DNA from: Cucumis sativus
Taxonomy: Eukaryota; Streptophyta; Magnoliopsida; Cucurbitales; Cucurbitaceae
Assembly: GCF_000004075.3 (NCBI RefSeq)
Contig: NC_026660.2
Coordinates: forward strand, 23,563,498 to 23,627,497
Direction of reading: 5' to 3'
DNA: 64,000 nucleotides
In this document: one piece after another, positions 24,335 to 37,000 of the stretch
How positions within the stretch are numbered: position 1 is the first letter of the stretch
Layout: every line of letters starts with the position of its first letter
Notes under the pieces: generated by a model
The model's database searches: none
What the model saw: the letters and a program-made list of their open reading frames with translations, nothing else
Told to the model about the DNA's origin: nothing
Position numbers and translations under genes: made by a program

Positions 24335-27300
24335 GGTGATGCTAATCTGAGCTTCTCTCCTCCTGATCTGTCCGAGTTAGGGTTCGCAAAGCTCCAGCGA
24401 CGGTGTTGAAGTTGAGAGTTGAGACGATTGATGGGGAAAGTTCCTTTGGTTATTGGTTGATCGGTTCGACAACTTCGATTCATACGAACCCGGTCTAATA
24501 CGTGCGGTTCGCAACAGCTTTAAAAATTACAAAGTGGTCGAAAATTAGAATTATAAATTAGTTTATGATTTACAACATATAAATTATAACTACTCTCTAA
24601 ATTTAGGGAAGAAAATTATTTTATGAATTGATTAAATTAAAGATTTAAACTTAATTTTAACTAGTTCTTAAATTCTTAATTTAAAAGTGTGTAATATTAG
24701 TCATGATATAGATTTCTCTAACTTATAATTATTTATCCTGGTTTGTATTTTGAAAAAAAAAATAAATACCCAATATATTAAAAAGTAATTTAAAGTTTAA
24801 TAACATATTAAACAAGAAATTGAAAATTAAAAAATAACAATAACAATAATGTTAACCACTTTACTTATTTATTTGTTTGTTTATATAATATATAGGAAAG
24901 TGTTGCCCTAAAAGATGTTGATAGTAATTAAAGTCAACATTTACACCATTTTGTGAGAAATGTTGAGAGAATTGAAGAAAGAAAGCAAACCCCACCAAAG
25001 GGAAAATCAATTATGATAGCAAAATAATGAAGAATTATTAACACATGCATTTACAAACCTAATCACTCCTTCTCACCATTTAATTTCCTCCTCTTTTTTT
25101 TCCTATTGATTCCACCATAATTGGTTGAATTGTATATTGTTTAAGTTTGTTTAGATCCCTAATGTTCCTAGCTTTCCTTTTAGTTTCATCTTAAGAAAAA
25201 CTATTTGTTAGAGTATAACTAAAGACTTTAGGTAGAGGAAAAGTTGGATATAAATATGCTTCATTTTTATTATATACTTTAACGTTACCATGTTTGATTT
25301 AAATTAAATGTTCTTTTGTTAGAATTACAAATATATCATTGAAATAAATAGGGTTAAGATAGTTCTTGCTTGGTTTTACAGTAAAATTAGTGAAAAATCA
25401 ATTGCATTGATTATATAGGCGTGTATGGACCAATTCGATGAAGTTGAAACTTTCAAGTTCAAATTGATACAACACAACAAATTTAGTATTAAATTTGATT
25501 TATGTTTGGATAAACTCACTTTTAGTCTCTAAACTTTCAATAATGCAACATTATATTTTAGTAGTCAATCTTTGAGTTGTAACAATTTAGTAAATATTAT
25601 TTCGATTTTGCAACAATTTAATAATATATAAACTCTAATCGATAACAAATTATCTCGTATAGTTTAAAATATCTAACGATTAATTATGGTAAGATTTAAT
25701 ATAATTTCTAAGAATGAACTAATTGAGGATCTAGTATATTTATAAGCTACAAAACCAAAATGGTTAGATAACATTTAATTTTGATTAGAAAAATCAGGAT
25801 ATGTATTAAATTATCATAGATTTAAAAGTAAAATGAATAAATTGTGATGAAGACAGAGACATTATTTAGGCTTTTAGATTTCATTCTAATTTTCCACTTT
25901 GAAAGTTGTTGTTTCTACTTTTACCTATATGAAAGAAACAATTTAACTTTCTATTGAAATTATAAAAAAAGAAAAAGAAAAAGAAGAAGATCTTAAAATC
26001 TACTTTACTGAAAAATGTTAATTAAATAAAGTTAGAAATAAAATTTGTTTAAAAAAGATTGTATTATGTTAATAAATTTTGGTATTGGAAATGTGAAGTG
26101 GAGACGGAGAGCCTCTCCCGCCGCCAGAAACGAAAAACAAAGAAACCGGGACTCCACTCGCCGCCAATCAACTAAAGCAACTAATCAACCTTTTTCTTAA
26201 ATTCAAAACCTTCCCTTCCCATTCCCCATCTTTCTTTTTCTTTTTCTTTCCAATACATCTACATTTTTTTTAAATGGTATAGCTAACGGGTTGTTCCCAA
26301 ATATTAATCCAAATCAACATGAACTAGTTCAAATAATTACAAATATTAGTTAGCTTCAAGTTTATGAAAAAAATAAAATGAATCATTTAAAAAACGTTTT
26401 TCTACACCAACTTTTCTTAACAATCTTTCCCTTTAAATTTTGAACTACATTCATTAATTTCCAATTTTTCAAAAGAAAGCCCATAGGCTCCCACAATTTA
26501 ATACATTTCAAAAGTTCTTTCGTTAATATATAAATAAAAAGATAAATATATAATTTTAATGTTAGAATTAATTTTCCACACCATTAATATGTGTTTTTTT
26601 TTTCAAATTTTTTCAAAGTGTAGAACATACAATCCGCTAATAGAATCCGCTAATGATCCAAAATTCTTTTCCTATCAAATCACATATTTCTACCAACAAA
26701 TTTAAATTTGAACAAGTTAAAATTTTTTACAACTTTAAATTCTATTAATGTTTTAATGAAGTATAGAGTAACTTTATTAATTCGTAAATTTAGTATCGAG
26801 GTAAATTTTGAATTCTTTCCTAATTTTATAATATACACAATTATGTCTCAATTTCTTACTTTTCTTTACCCTAATTTATTTTACAAAGAACTAGTAGAAA
26901 ATTGAACATTTTATTTATAACTAATTAGAGAATGAATTGATGTCAATACTAAGCTCATTTTAGTCTTTTCACCTAAAATTTATGGAAAGAAAAATATAGA
27001 TCATAATACATATTATAAAGTCTGAGATGATTGAAATACTATGTAGAATGGTTAAATTTAAAGTAGGAGGCATCAAAATTAGTATTTGGTATGTTGAAAC
27101 ATAAACTCAAACGAATAATAAGATTAAAAGTTTGATTGTTCCTAAGTGGTAAATGAATAAAAGATAATAATATTTAATTTACAAAGAAAGGCAGAATCTT
27201 TGAATTTTGATGTAATATAAGCTTTCTTTCCAACAACCAAAAATTAATTTATTATAAGGTTTGGTCAAATAAGGGTAAACCAAAATATGTATTTATGTGA

Positions 27301-27663
27301 TTATTAAAAAGCGTCACATCATGATCATGAACAAATATACAAATGCAAAATGCAACTACTCATTCCCAAGAGAAAACTTCTATCTACAACAAATCTTCAT
27401 CCTCTAATTCAAACAAAAAATATTTCAAAGTAATACCAAAAGGATTAAAAAAAAAGGACTATGAAATCGATGTTTTACCTTTCAGATCAGAATGGAGTAG
27501 AAATTTTCTTAGTTCAAACCGCTGTTCATCCAAAGACAAATTGGATGGGAATCGGTCCTACCGAGCAAACATCCAAATCAAAGGCTGCCATTCGAAAATC
27601 TTCGGGCGGGTCCCGCCGAAGTGCACGATGATCCCTCGCATGGCGGAAGAGTCAATGCTACGC
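24335..27663. other. Intergenic: QCR9 promoter side, then AT-rich DNA
   Basis: The first ~200 bases are GC-richer and serve as the likely QCR9 promoter. The rest is AT-rich, with an 'aatttagt' repeat block (25519-25632) and a short GC-rich patch at 26095-26180 that belongs to no gene I can see. No coding exon was found; the last few hundred bases may hold the 3' UTR of the next gene. Confidence 0.55.
25519..25632. repeat. Dispersed 'aacaatttagt' repeat fragment
   Basis: Repeated units 'tttagtctctaaactttcaataatgcaac', 'tgtaacaatttagtaaat', 'gcaacaatttaataat' follow each other. The block is related to 3090-3205 and is a typical plant dispersed non-coding repeat. Confidence 0.45.
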
Positions 27664-28518
27664 CTATGCTACCTCTATACCGGCCTCGCTTACGCTCCAT
27701 GAACTGGACCTTCTTCCCGATGCAAATCGATGCATACCGCCCAAGGCAGGTGGTTCTGTTTCGTCGATCTTGCTTGGCGGCTGCGGCTGCGGCGGCGGCG
27801 GCGGCGCTCTGATCTTATGTTCCGGAGGAGAGTTTGCGAGTGAAGACGAGGCAGTTGGTTCGACGACCGGTTGCCTTCTTCCACCGCTCCGGAAAATTCT
27901 AGCGCGAAAACTCGCGAAGAATCCTTTCTTCTGTTTTTCGACTGATTTCTCCTTTGCGGTTGCTGTTAGTTCTGTTTCTGATGAGTGATGGTGATTATTA
28001 TTATTCTTCTGACGATTTCGGTCCTTCTTCGATCTTACTTTCCCCATACACGATACCTTGGGGGAAGAAGGCTCGATCATAGACGAAACCGATTTTCCAA
28101 CGGATCCTGACCGTTTCGGAAACAACCGAATGTTTCCAGACTTACAATTACGCCGATTCTTCGCTTCCACATAAGCAGTGTTCTGAGACTTGGGCAATCC
28201 GATAATCGACGCCTTGGACTTCAAATTCAACGAAAATCTCTGCGAATTCGAATTAGGTTGCGGATGCAAATTAGGATTCAAATTCGTGGAATTAGAACTA
28301 GCCTTAGTAGATTCTTTCCTCTCGAGGAAGGCATTCCGATCGAACCAGTCGAACTCTGCATCCTTAGAGAGCCAGAAAGATTCCGGCGGAAAGTCAGGAG
28401 GAACTTCCCCCCGATCTAGGTCCTGTTTGTCGTCCTTTAATGGCAGCCGCTCTCCGTCGTCGTGGCCGGCAACAGCAGCACCAGTGAAGAAGGCCTGTAA
28501 ATCTCCCTGCGGCATCAT
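27664..28518 (-). CDS. Plant-specific basic Ser/Pro-rich protein, syringolide-induced 14-1-1-like
   Basis: This single-exon gene encodes 284 residues from the ATG at 28518; an in-frame ATG at 28557 would add 13 residues rich in Phe and Pro. It begins MMPQGDLQAFFTGAA. Near residue 50 is an acidic/aromatic patch with 'AEFDWFDRNAFLERKES'. In the middle is 'IEPSSPKVSCMGKVRSKKDR', a motif I associate with plant proteins annotated as syringolide-induced 14-1-1-like; then come His/Asn-rich and Lys-rich tracts, a 'GFFASFRARIFRSGGRR' segment, a poly-Pro run (from GGC repeats on the plus strand) and 'GGMHRFASGRRSSSWS' near the C-terminus. No enzyme domain or membrane segment is visible. Biochemical function is unknown; the name rests on the motif only. 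Confidence 0.7.
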   Translation of the reverse strand: MMPQGDLQAFFTGAAVAGHDDGERLPLKDDKQDLDRGEVPPDFPPESFWLSKDAEFDWFDRNAFLERKESTKASSNSTNLNPNLHPQPNSNSQRFSLNLKSKASIIGLPKSQNTAYVEAKNRRNCKSGNIRLFPKRSGSVGKSVSSMIEPSSPKVSCMGKVRSKKDRNRQKNNNNHHHSSETELTATAKEKSVEKQKKGFFASFRARIFRSGGRRQPVVEPTASSSLANSPPEHKIRAPPPPPQPQPPSKIDETEPPALGGMHRFASGRRSSSWSVSEAGIEVA

Positions 28519-29100
28519 ACAAAAGAAATGGAAAGGGAAAGGGAAAGAGGGAAACAAAATTGAAAGATAGAAAAAGGAAGAATTCTTGAATTTGAATGGA
28601 GAATGAGTAATGGAGATTTCTTTTCTTTCTTCTCTGTCGTCTTGGGTGTGTGCTTCGTGCGCAAATTAGGTGAAGAAAAAGGCTCTTCAATTTTAAAGGG
28701 TTGTTTTGTAATTATAGCAATAATAATTCTGAATTTTTCAACGTAATTAATTATGTTTATGAAAATTATTAATTGGTTACGATTACTTGAGTTGGACCCA
28801 CTTGATTTTAATTGTTTTTTATTTTCTTTAACACATAATTTTTTGCTTTCCTCATTTCATCCTAATGAAGATTTAATTCAATTAGTTAATAGCAACATTA
28901 TTTTGTGGTAAAGTACAATTCCTTCCATTACTGTCTAAACGTTCTTAATATATTACAAATACCACATGAGATTCAGAACTAATATAAGTAAATAGATATT
29001 CTTTTTAAAATTAGATAAGTCAAGGTTAATTAATAATCAAGCTTACCTTAATTTCCAAATTGATTAGATAATTTCATTTCGTGCACGGTAACCTTGAGAC

Positions 29101-29484
29101 CAGTGGCGCAACTAAAATTTCACGTTGGAAGGCACCGTTTTTGTTATGTTTAGATATTTAACTTGGAATTTTGAATTTGTTTCTATGTCATGGCTCTGAC
29201 GTTAATATGTGTATAACACACCCTTATATTTTTTTTAATTATATTTTGGTAGATCTCTATGGTTTTAGGTTTATATGCTGAATATGTCTCTTATATTTTC
29301 GAAAGTGTTAAAAATACTTGGGTAAGATACTCCCGCTCACGTGAAACAAAAAAAAAACATTGACTCAAACCCATTTTGGGTTATGTACATTGAATTGTAT
29401 TATATATATAATTAATGAATTTGAACTAACTAAGAGGGTAGGTGCCCCTTGTCCCTACTCCCTACATGACTTCGTCCCTACTTG
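29101..29484. mobile_element. Possible degraded non-autonomous element with CAGTGGCG edge
   Basis: The left edge reads 'cagtggcgcaactaaaattt', close to the 'CAGTGGCGGAGCCAGGAATTT' signature that recurs at the edge of dispersed repeats in many plant genomes. About 350 bases further on, 'gtaggtgccccttgtcc' and 'cttcgtccctacttg' resemble the usual opposite end. No coding capacity is present. The ends match only partly, so the limits are approximate. Confidence 0.3.
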
Positions 29485-32400
29485 AAACCACAATCTACTA
29501 GTGACATCGTCAGTGTTACACACAACCATAAACGAGTGTTAAAGGAAGGATAACCTCGAGCTCCACATCTTTGGCAACCCTAACATCACATGCAACTGTA
29601 GTTGGACTTCAAATGACATGATATAAATAACCTCATCTAACCACCACAAAAGAGCAAAATAAGTATGAAGTCTTAAAAGGAGAAATCTCACCTTATTTCT
29701 TTTTAGTATTTAAAAGAATAAGTAACTTCTTTTATTAACTTACGCGTCATAATGCTAGTAAGCTTTGCAACACATCCCAGTGAGGATCTTTTACACAACT
29801 CAACTTGAATAAGATCAAGATTGAAGTAGAGGAAAGAGGACTAGAGGTCAAGGCTACCGAGCATCGACAATATAATCCAATGTGAAGTCTCCCACACACC
29901 AACATCGTCAATATATGAAAGATCCCAAGAGATCGTCAAAAAGCTCTAAAATAACAAGTGAATTCGTAAAATAGAGAAAAGTGTGTTTTGGTTAGTATGT
30001 ATGGCTAAGCAAGTCTCTTTAATGAAGTTAAGAAAACTAGGTGTATTTGGTTGAACTTTTCAAGTATTTAGCTTTAGACATACATATATAATTTTAGAGG
30101 AAACCAAATTGACATATCTAATAACGACTCAGCTTAAGTATATTTTAAACCAGTTTTATAAAAAAATTTAACTAAAAATATGTTTTCTTATAACTAAAAA
30201 TACTTTTATTTTTTAGAATTTTTTTCTCTAATCAACCCAAAACTCTTAATCATACAAACCACACAGTGATAATGCAAAATTTGTTGTCTACGTAAAGTAA
30301 AGCAATTTTGCACTTAACTTATGTATAAAGTCAACAAGTAGTCTCTTTAATAATTGTTAGTTTCCACAAGTTAGAAATAGGTAGGAATTCAAAAAATCTT
30401 AACCCCATATAAAAATAATAATTAGAATCCATAATTTCCACCATACTTTAGAATTCAATAATAAGACTTGGTTATTCATCCAAAAAAAAATATCACAATG
30501 ATTTTTATAAGTGAATATGTATAAAATATTGTGTTTGAAAAATATATTGAATCTCTTTACGGTAAAATTCATCCAATTCATTTATTTAAGCTTTTGTTTT
30601 ATATGAAATATGGAAATCTAAAAATTCCTTTAAAAGGGGAAAAAGGGAAGGCTTAGGTAAAAGAAAAAAACAAAATGAAATATATACGAACTACAGGAAA
30701 AATTAAGAAACAATTATTATTAAAAATTATTTTTTTAAAAAAAACTTCTCGAATTTTAATGCATAAAAGATATTATACCCAAAGAATATTTGTGTGATGA
30801 TAATATAAAACAGAATTATTTATTTGAACCCAATTCTAGAAATAGAAAAATTATAATTTTTAATAATCCATTTGACTATTCCATGCAGTGGGAATTCACT
30901 TCTACAACTACACCTTGGTTTAAACACCCCAAAATTGATCACTTCTCACATCATTTATCAATTTTAATATTATTGGGCAAATTACACTTTTTTAATAAAT
31001 ACTTCCTCTTCAATTTTTTTAATGTATTAATTAACTAAAAAATAACTAGAGAGTGGAATTTTAAAATTAATTTTAGCATGATGAGAAATAGTCTTATTTA
31101 ATCACGATTCTTTATTTAGGGTCACAAAGAGTTTTATTTGTTAAATATTAATACTATTTTGAGAAAATGCCAGCAATTGCCTTTCATGGTAAGTGTCGTC
31201 CCATTTTTTCATACTTAAGGATGGACTCTTGACCACCAATATTTTTGCACTATTTTATCTGCAAATTACAAATTTTATTATTTTTCTTGAAGGTTTATTT
31301 TACTCCAAATATCTATAAATATAACAACATATCATGAACATGAATATAAAAAAATATCATAAACATGCATAAACGATAATATTTCCAATCATCCAATCAA
31401 GAAACCAAAAGAAAATGACAAATTATGATGAATTTAAAAGGCTGGGTCCCTTAACATTTTAGTTTGTTTTTAAAAAAAAGACTAAGTCTATTAATTTCAG
31501 ATTTATATTAGATGTTTTTTAAAATCAGGAACCTATTCGAATATTTGAAATTTTTTACTAAAATGTACAAAGAAAAGCATGCACATTTTGTGTATTTAAT
31601 TACTTCTCCAAATAATTCATTATAATACTCTGATAATTCAAAGCAACTCATATAAGTCATCTTTAGGCCTACCTTTTTGGTAGTCACGAGAAGCAAAAAT
31701 AAACAAGTAATTAAAAACAAATAAAAACCACAGATTTTAAAAAAAGAAAGAACAAATAAAACAAAAGTTTGGGTTTAGGACATTTCAATGGCTAAATGTT
31801 AAAGACTTTTTTGGCAGTTGTAGACTGCAGTTGCCGAATGAAGAAGATGACAGCCTCACCTTATGGGAAAAGTCTATTGGAATTTTTGACTTTGGCACCA
31901 TCTTTCTTTTACATCCAATTCTTTTTACCTTTTTTCTTTTCCCTTTAACTTCTCTTTTTTCACACAGTCAATATTGCCATCCTGGCTTTAAACTGGCAAC
32001 ATTGGTTGGCTTTTCAATATAGAGTTTGGAATTAAACAATGTAATGTTAGCTTTGAACTTTTTACTAAAAATAGTGTATTGTATGACTTGTGTAATATAC
32101 CATATTCTACTAGTTTTACAAATTTGAAAGAAATTATATTATCCTGTTTGATTATAAGTTAAACTATCACATATTAGCTAGTAGTTAATAAGACCGATGA
32201 GAATAATAATTTTAAAAGAGAAACTTAGCCCACCCAAGGAACCAAATGTTGTAAACTTAGATACATTATCTTCATGAGATCAATTGAGTTGTTGATCTAG
32301 ATATGCACACATAAGTTTTAAACTAATAGAGATAGTTGTACTTCTTGATCGTCTTATATAATCAATGTTTATAAACAAGAAAAAAATTAACACGAAAGAA

Positions 32401-33300
32401 GTTGAAGTTAACTAAAAGGAGCATTTGGGTAGAACCATTATTTTTTAAAATTCAATTAGTCAAAGAAAGTGGCATACAAATAATATGGGTAAATTATTAT
32501 TATTGTTATTATCATCATATTATATGAGTATGTGTGAACGTTTGAAACCGCACACATCTTGACTAATCTCACATAACCTCTTAGTTAGTTATTAAGCTTA
32601 TGTAATCTTTTATACCACTAAATCAAACCCATAATGGGTTATTGTTATTATTATATCCAAATGACTTTGAATTGTTGAATGTGAAATACTTGGAAATGAA
32701 GAGATCCAAGTAATTCCAATTCATTAAACCGTTATGCAAGCAACATGAACATACACTTGACAACTCACATTAAATCAAATTTTAAACCATGTTGTTTGCA
32801 CAAACCCCTCTACAAATTATATTCTAACCTCCCCCTATAAATGTAGACTACGTAGATAAAAAAAAAAGTTAGAGACCCTAAAATATTTTCCTATTATTCT
32901 AAAAGTTTAAATTTCGCACTTGAGTTTTCAATATCTTTCAATTTATTCTCTTTATTAATGAATGTCAAAATTAGTTGATAAAAAACTATATGCTTAGTTA
33001 TTTCATAAAAATTTAGAGGAAGAAAAAACTCATCTAGAGAGGAAATTTCCTAATTCCTCCCCTAAATTCCAAAAGAATTTGTAGAAAGTTTCCTCCACGT
33101 AAGTTTCAAGTTTTCTTCACTTAGATGACTTTTTGCTCTGCCAAATTTCCACTAATTCACTAGGTATTATCTCATCTGAGTTTATCATCGACCAAATTTT
33201 GTTAATATATAAAAGATTAAATTAAAACTTTACTAATAATAATAAAAATAAAAATAAAAACCACTAAAAAGTCATGGACTCAATCATATATTAAGCACCA

Positions 33301-33390
33301 AATGAACTTAGTTCAACCGTGATTGACACGACCTTCCACATCTCAAATGTGGAAAGTTTGATCCTTCATCCTCATTGTTATACTAAAAAG
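33301..33390 (+). repeat. tRNA-derived SINE-like fragment
   Basis: The segment reads like a decayed tRNA. 'cttagttcaaccg' is A-box-like, 'catctcaaatgtgg' sits where an anticodon arm would be, and 'aaagtttgatccttc' is B-box-like; an A-rich end follows. It shares its 3' half with 3550-3631. Confidence 0.45.
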
Positions 33391-34066
33391 TCTATTAGTA
33401 GTGATGAGGCAACCAATGCATTCTCGTAGATTTTCAGATGATTAAATGATAGAATTATCATTTAGGTGATTTCTTGAAGGTGAGGAGAGGATTATTTTCC
33501 AGTTATGTGATTAGTCTCTATTTCACGGTGAAAATCTACAAAAACGGAACTGATAGAATGTAGTCCTGGTCAGTTTTTTCTTTTTTTGCAGGTATTATAC
33601 TTAGGTTCCACAAGCAACTCATTGTTGGTTCAAACAACACTTTCCCAACGTTCAAATAACAATTTTGGATGATATAGGCTTTGTTCTTCATGATTGACTT
33701 TCTACTTATCTTTCTAAACAAACTAAGGGTCAAAGGGTGCATCAAATCAAGTCTTTGGTCATTACCTTCTAACGCCTTTGACATTTAATCTGACTTTTTC
33801 TTAAGATATTATTTCTGGAGTGAAAAAGATTTCAAATAAGCTGGTTTCCATGATTAAGTTGATAGCCCATATCCTAAAGTCTAAACTACCAATCTTATAA
33901 TATTATACAATGAGTTAAAAGAAAAAAGTTTCATTACCTAGCGCAGGAATATTGTGGTAAAATTACAGAACAAGAAAATTGGATACCTAATGCAATGGTA
34001 AATAAAGACATGCAAGAAAAGGAGCATTAACCTGAATTTGTTATGCATCTCTTTATAAACTTTTGC

Positions 34067-37000
34067 TTAGTTTCCACTCCCAAAACCACGAGGACTTGAC
34101 CTTGTTTCTGAATTTGCAAATTGCTTCCTTGATTCGGATCTTCGCTTTCTTCGTGCAGTACCAGGAGGGGCCTGATGAGGTCACACCCATATATCATTCA
34201 CATATCCAAACAAGCAAGGACTATATAATTAATGAAGAGTTCATTTTATTCAAGTTCTAACCATTATTTAGATCGAGTATAGAGAAAGAAAAAAAAGGGA
34301 ACCTTTTGTTCGGCTTTAAGAGCTTCTTCGAGATTGTTCAATGCAGGAATGGATCCACCTTCCATCACACCCATCAGATTCTTCATACGAACACGCATTT
34401 GGAAGAGTTGAGCTACGAGTTGGCTCACCTAGTGTTTTATAAAATCTTCATTTGTCAGTAAATTCCCACACTATTTGAGGACGTGGCAGAGGGGGAGTGT
34501 TTTTAATTAAGATGGATGATCAACAGTTATTGCATCAAAGAAATAACTTGACATACCTGCTGCTCTGTTTTCCCCGAATCTTGAGCAACTCTTTTCCTCC
34601 TTGCAGGTGATTCTGCCAACAATTCTGGCTTCTCTCTTTCCTCTGTCATTAAACAAGTGAAAAGTTTCCGGGTAAAAGAAGTTCAATGAGTAGAGATCAA
34701 TAGAGGTATACGGTACAACAATTGATGTACTTGAATCGGAAAAAAGATACAACGGTAAATAGGTACTGCAGCTCTATTTCGTCCTTATTAGGTACTTCAC
34801 TATAATATATACATTTAAATGGCATCCTCATCTTTTATCTTTTAGTATAGTATTAGGAATCTATCTAAGTTTGATAAGTGAGGACCGGGTTAACTAGAAG
34901 CCTAGTGTCCATTCAATCAGAATAATGAGAAAACTTCTCATCTAGTAAAAACCTGATCCAATCAATTAAGCTAATGTCAAATGCTCGCCCTCTAATAATA
35001 AAGAAGCAAGTAGGTGATTAAAATGCATAAGGTCCACAATTTATCATAGCCTCATAAGCACGATCTAGTATGAATTTCTAACTCATGGAAGAAAGCAGCA
35101 GGTGAAAAGAAAATACCCGGCGTCATTGCTTCAATCATTGATTCCATTATTTTCAAACTCTTCTCTGCTTCGCGAACCTGGGCTGGAGTGACCTGTGTGA
35201 AACGACCAGAGTATTAGAGGAAAGTAGGAAATTGTAATTCCCATAAACATCAGGTACTGAGACCTGGAAACAGTCCTGTGATATTCATTTGAATTATCAG
35301 TGAATTGAAACACGAGCACCTAATAGCCATGCATGGCATAAAGAAACTAGAAGGTAGAAGTTCTGAAGATTTGCATTCCCACCTTTCCCATACCAGGGAT
35401 CATTCCAATGACACGAGTCATAGATCCCATCCGTGCAACTGCACGAGTTTGCTTCAGGAAATCATTGAAGTCAAATTTTGCACTTAATATCTTCTTTTGC
35501 AGTTCTTCTGCATCCTCTTGGCGCATCTATATCCACCATTTGAGTTAAAATCTACAAACTTGTCTGAAAGCGAGACAAAATTAATTCAAACTTACCACTT
35601 CTTGTGCCTTCTCCACGAAAGAGAGGACATCTCCCATTCCTAAGATTCTTCCTGCCATACGGTCAGGATAAAATGGTTCAAGGTCGTCCATGCGCTCTCC
35701 ACGACCAACAAGCTTGATTGGCTTTCCTGATACCTACAAAAAAGTTGATAGACGAATATAATAGATAGCTAAATTGATCCAGAGCTCTTGTTAATTTGAT
35801 GATACTGAAAACAAATCTCATAAACAAAAAGAACTGAGCTAAATAAAACGTTCCAGTAAATTAATTCTTGAAGATGCGAATACGCATTAGTTTAGCGAAA
35901 TGACATGCCTCTTTAACACTCAAAGCTGCTCCCCCTCTTGAATCTCCATCTAGCTTTGTCAGAATAGCCCCTGTGATCCCAATCTCTATGTTGAATGTTG
36001 TGACCAAAGCTGCAGAACCACATAAGACCGCAATGGGCTTAATTGTCCCCACGTTATTTTCCAAACCAGTTTTAATATTGTTTCCCAAGATTGGTGAATG
36101 AAATACCTGCAGCTTCTTGACCAGTCATGGCATCCACAACAAGGAGTACTTCAGTTGGATTGATTACTCGTTTTACTTCTTTTAATTCATCCATCATAGC
36201 CCTGTCTATCTGTTCAGTTTTTAGAAGAATAAAGTTTTTCAGTTGTATGATAAATGAATGGTAAACAGTCTTCAATCTGTACTATATTTCTATGCACCAT
36301 CCAAGTATTCTTTGCAACAAAAATAATGAGCACCTGAAGCCGTCCAGCAGTATCCACAATTACTACATCCACTTTATTTTTTCGAGCCTCTTGTAGACCT
36401 TGTTTTGCAATGTCTGAAGGCTTAACCTCAGTGCCTGCCGTATAAACAGGCACCCCCACCTGTAATTCACTATGACCAAAAGTGAGCCTAAAACAATAAC
36501 TAAGAATTATATCTAGATAAGTTCATAACTCTTTATCATATTTGCTCAGCTCCATAATTTTGAATGAAAAGAAACCTCATCCCACTTAACATTCACCCGG
36601 CTACATGCACTACATAAAAACAACATAACAGGACTTATTGAACAAGCTCCGGCACTAGGCAACATTCACAATCTAAAAGCAGATGCAATTAATTCATCTC
36701 CAATTTCCCTTTAGAGCCAAACTTTAAAGCCCATTTCACTTCAATACATTTTATATCAAAACATTTCCCAAAAGTATCAGTAGCAGCTGATTAGGGAACG
36801 GACAAGTAAATTGTTACTCATTACAAACCATCGAACTTAACTAATAATTCTAAAGAATTTAAACTACAACCCTGTACAAAATCTTTCAACAAGCAATCAC
36901 CAATAATACCAAATCTTAAAGAATAATTATCAACAAAACAAATCAGGGAACATGTCCCTTTTTCCTATGCCAAGTGTTTAGTTGATCCACTCTAAAATTC

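Larger units (their letters stand above)
28519..34066. other. ~5.5 kb intergenic region without a recognised gene
   Basis: The first ~170 bases (to about 28690) are probably promoter and 5' leader of the preceding minus-strand gene. The rest is AT-rich. It includes a possible degraded transposable element with a 'CAGTGGCG' edge (29101-29484), a tRNA-like SINE fragment (33301-33390) and some less AT-rich sequence at 29550-29950 whose origin I cannot name. No exon with family similarity was found. Confidence 0.5.

Noticed and set aside
24152-24409. 85-residue plus-strand frame
   Set aside because: It is the antisense of QCR9 exon 1 and its leader; the minus strand carries the real protein.
27343-28570. 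Plus-strand open frames at 27343-27702, 27621-27812, 27770-27988 and 28190-28570
   Set aside because: They are mirror frames of the minus-strand gene at 27664-28518 and have no family motifs.
33536-33784. 82-residue minus-strand frame
   Set aside because: It has no known motif and sits in AT-rich intergenic DNA with no splice partners.
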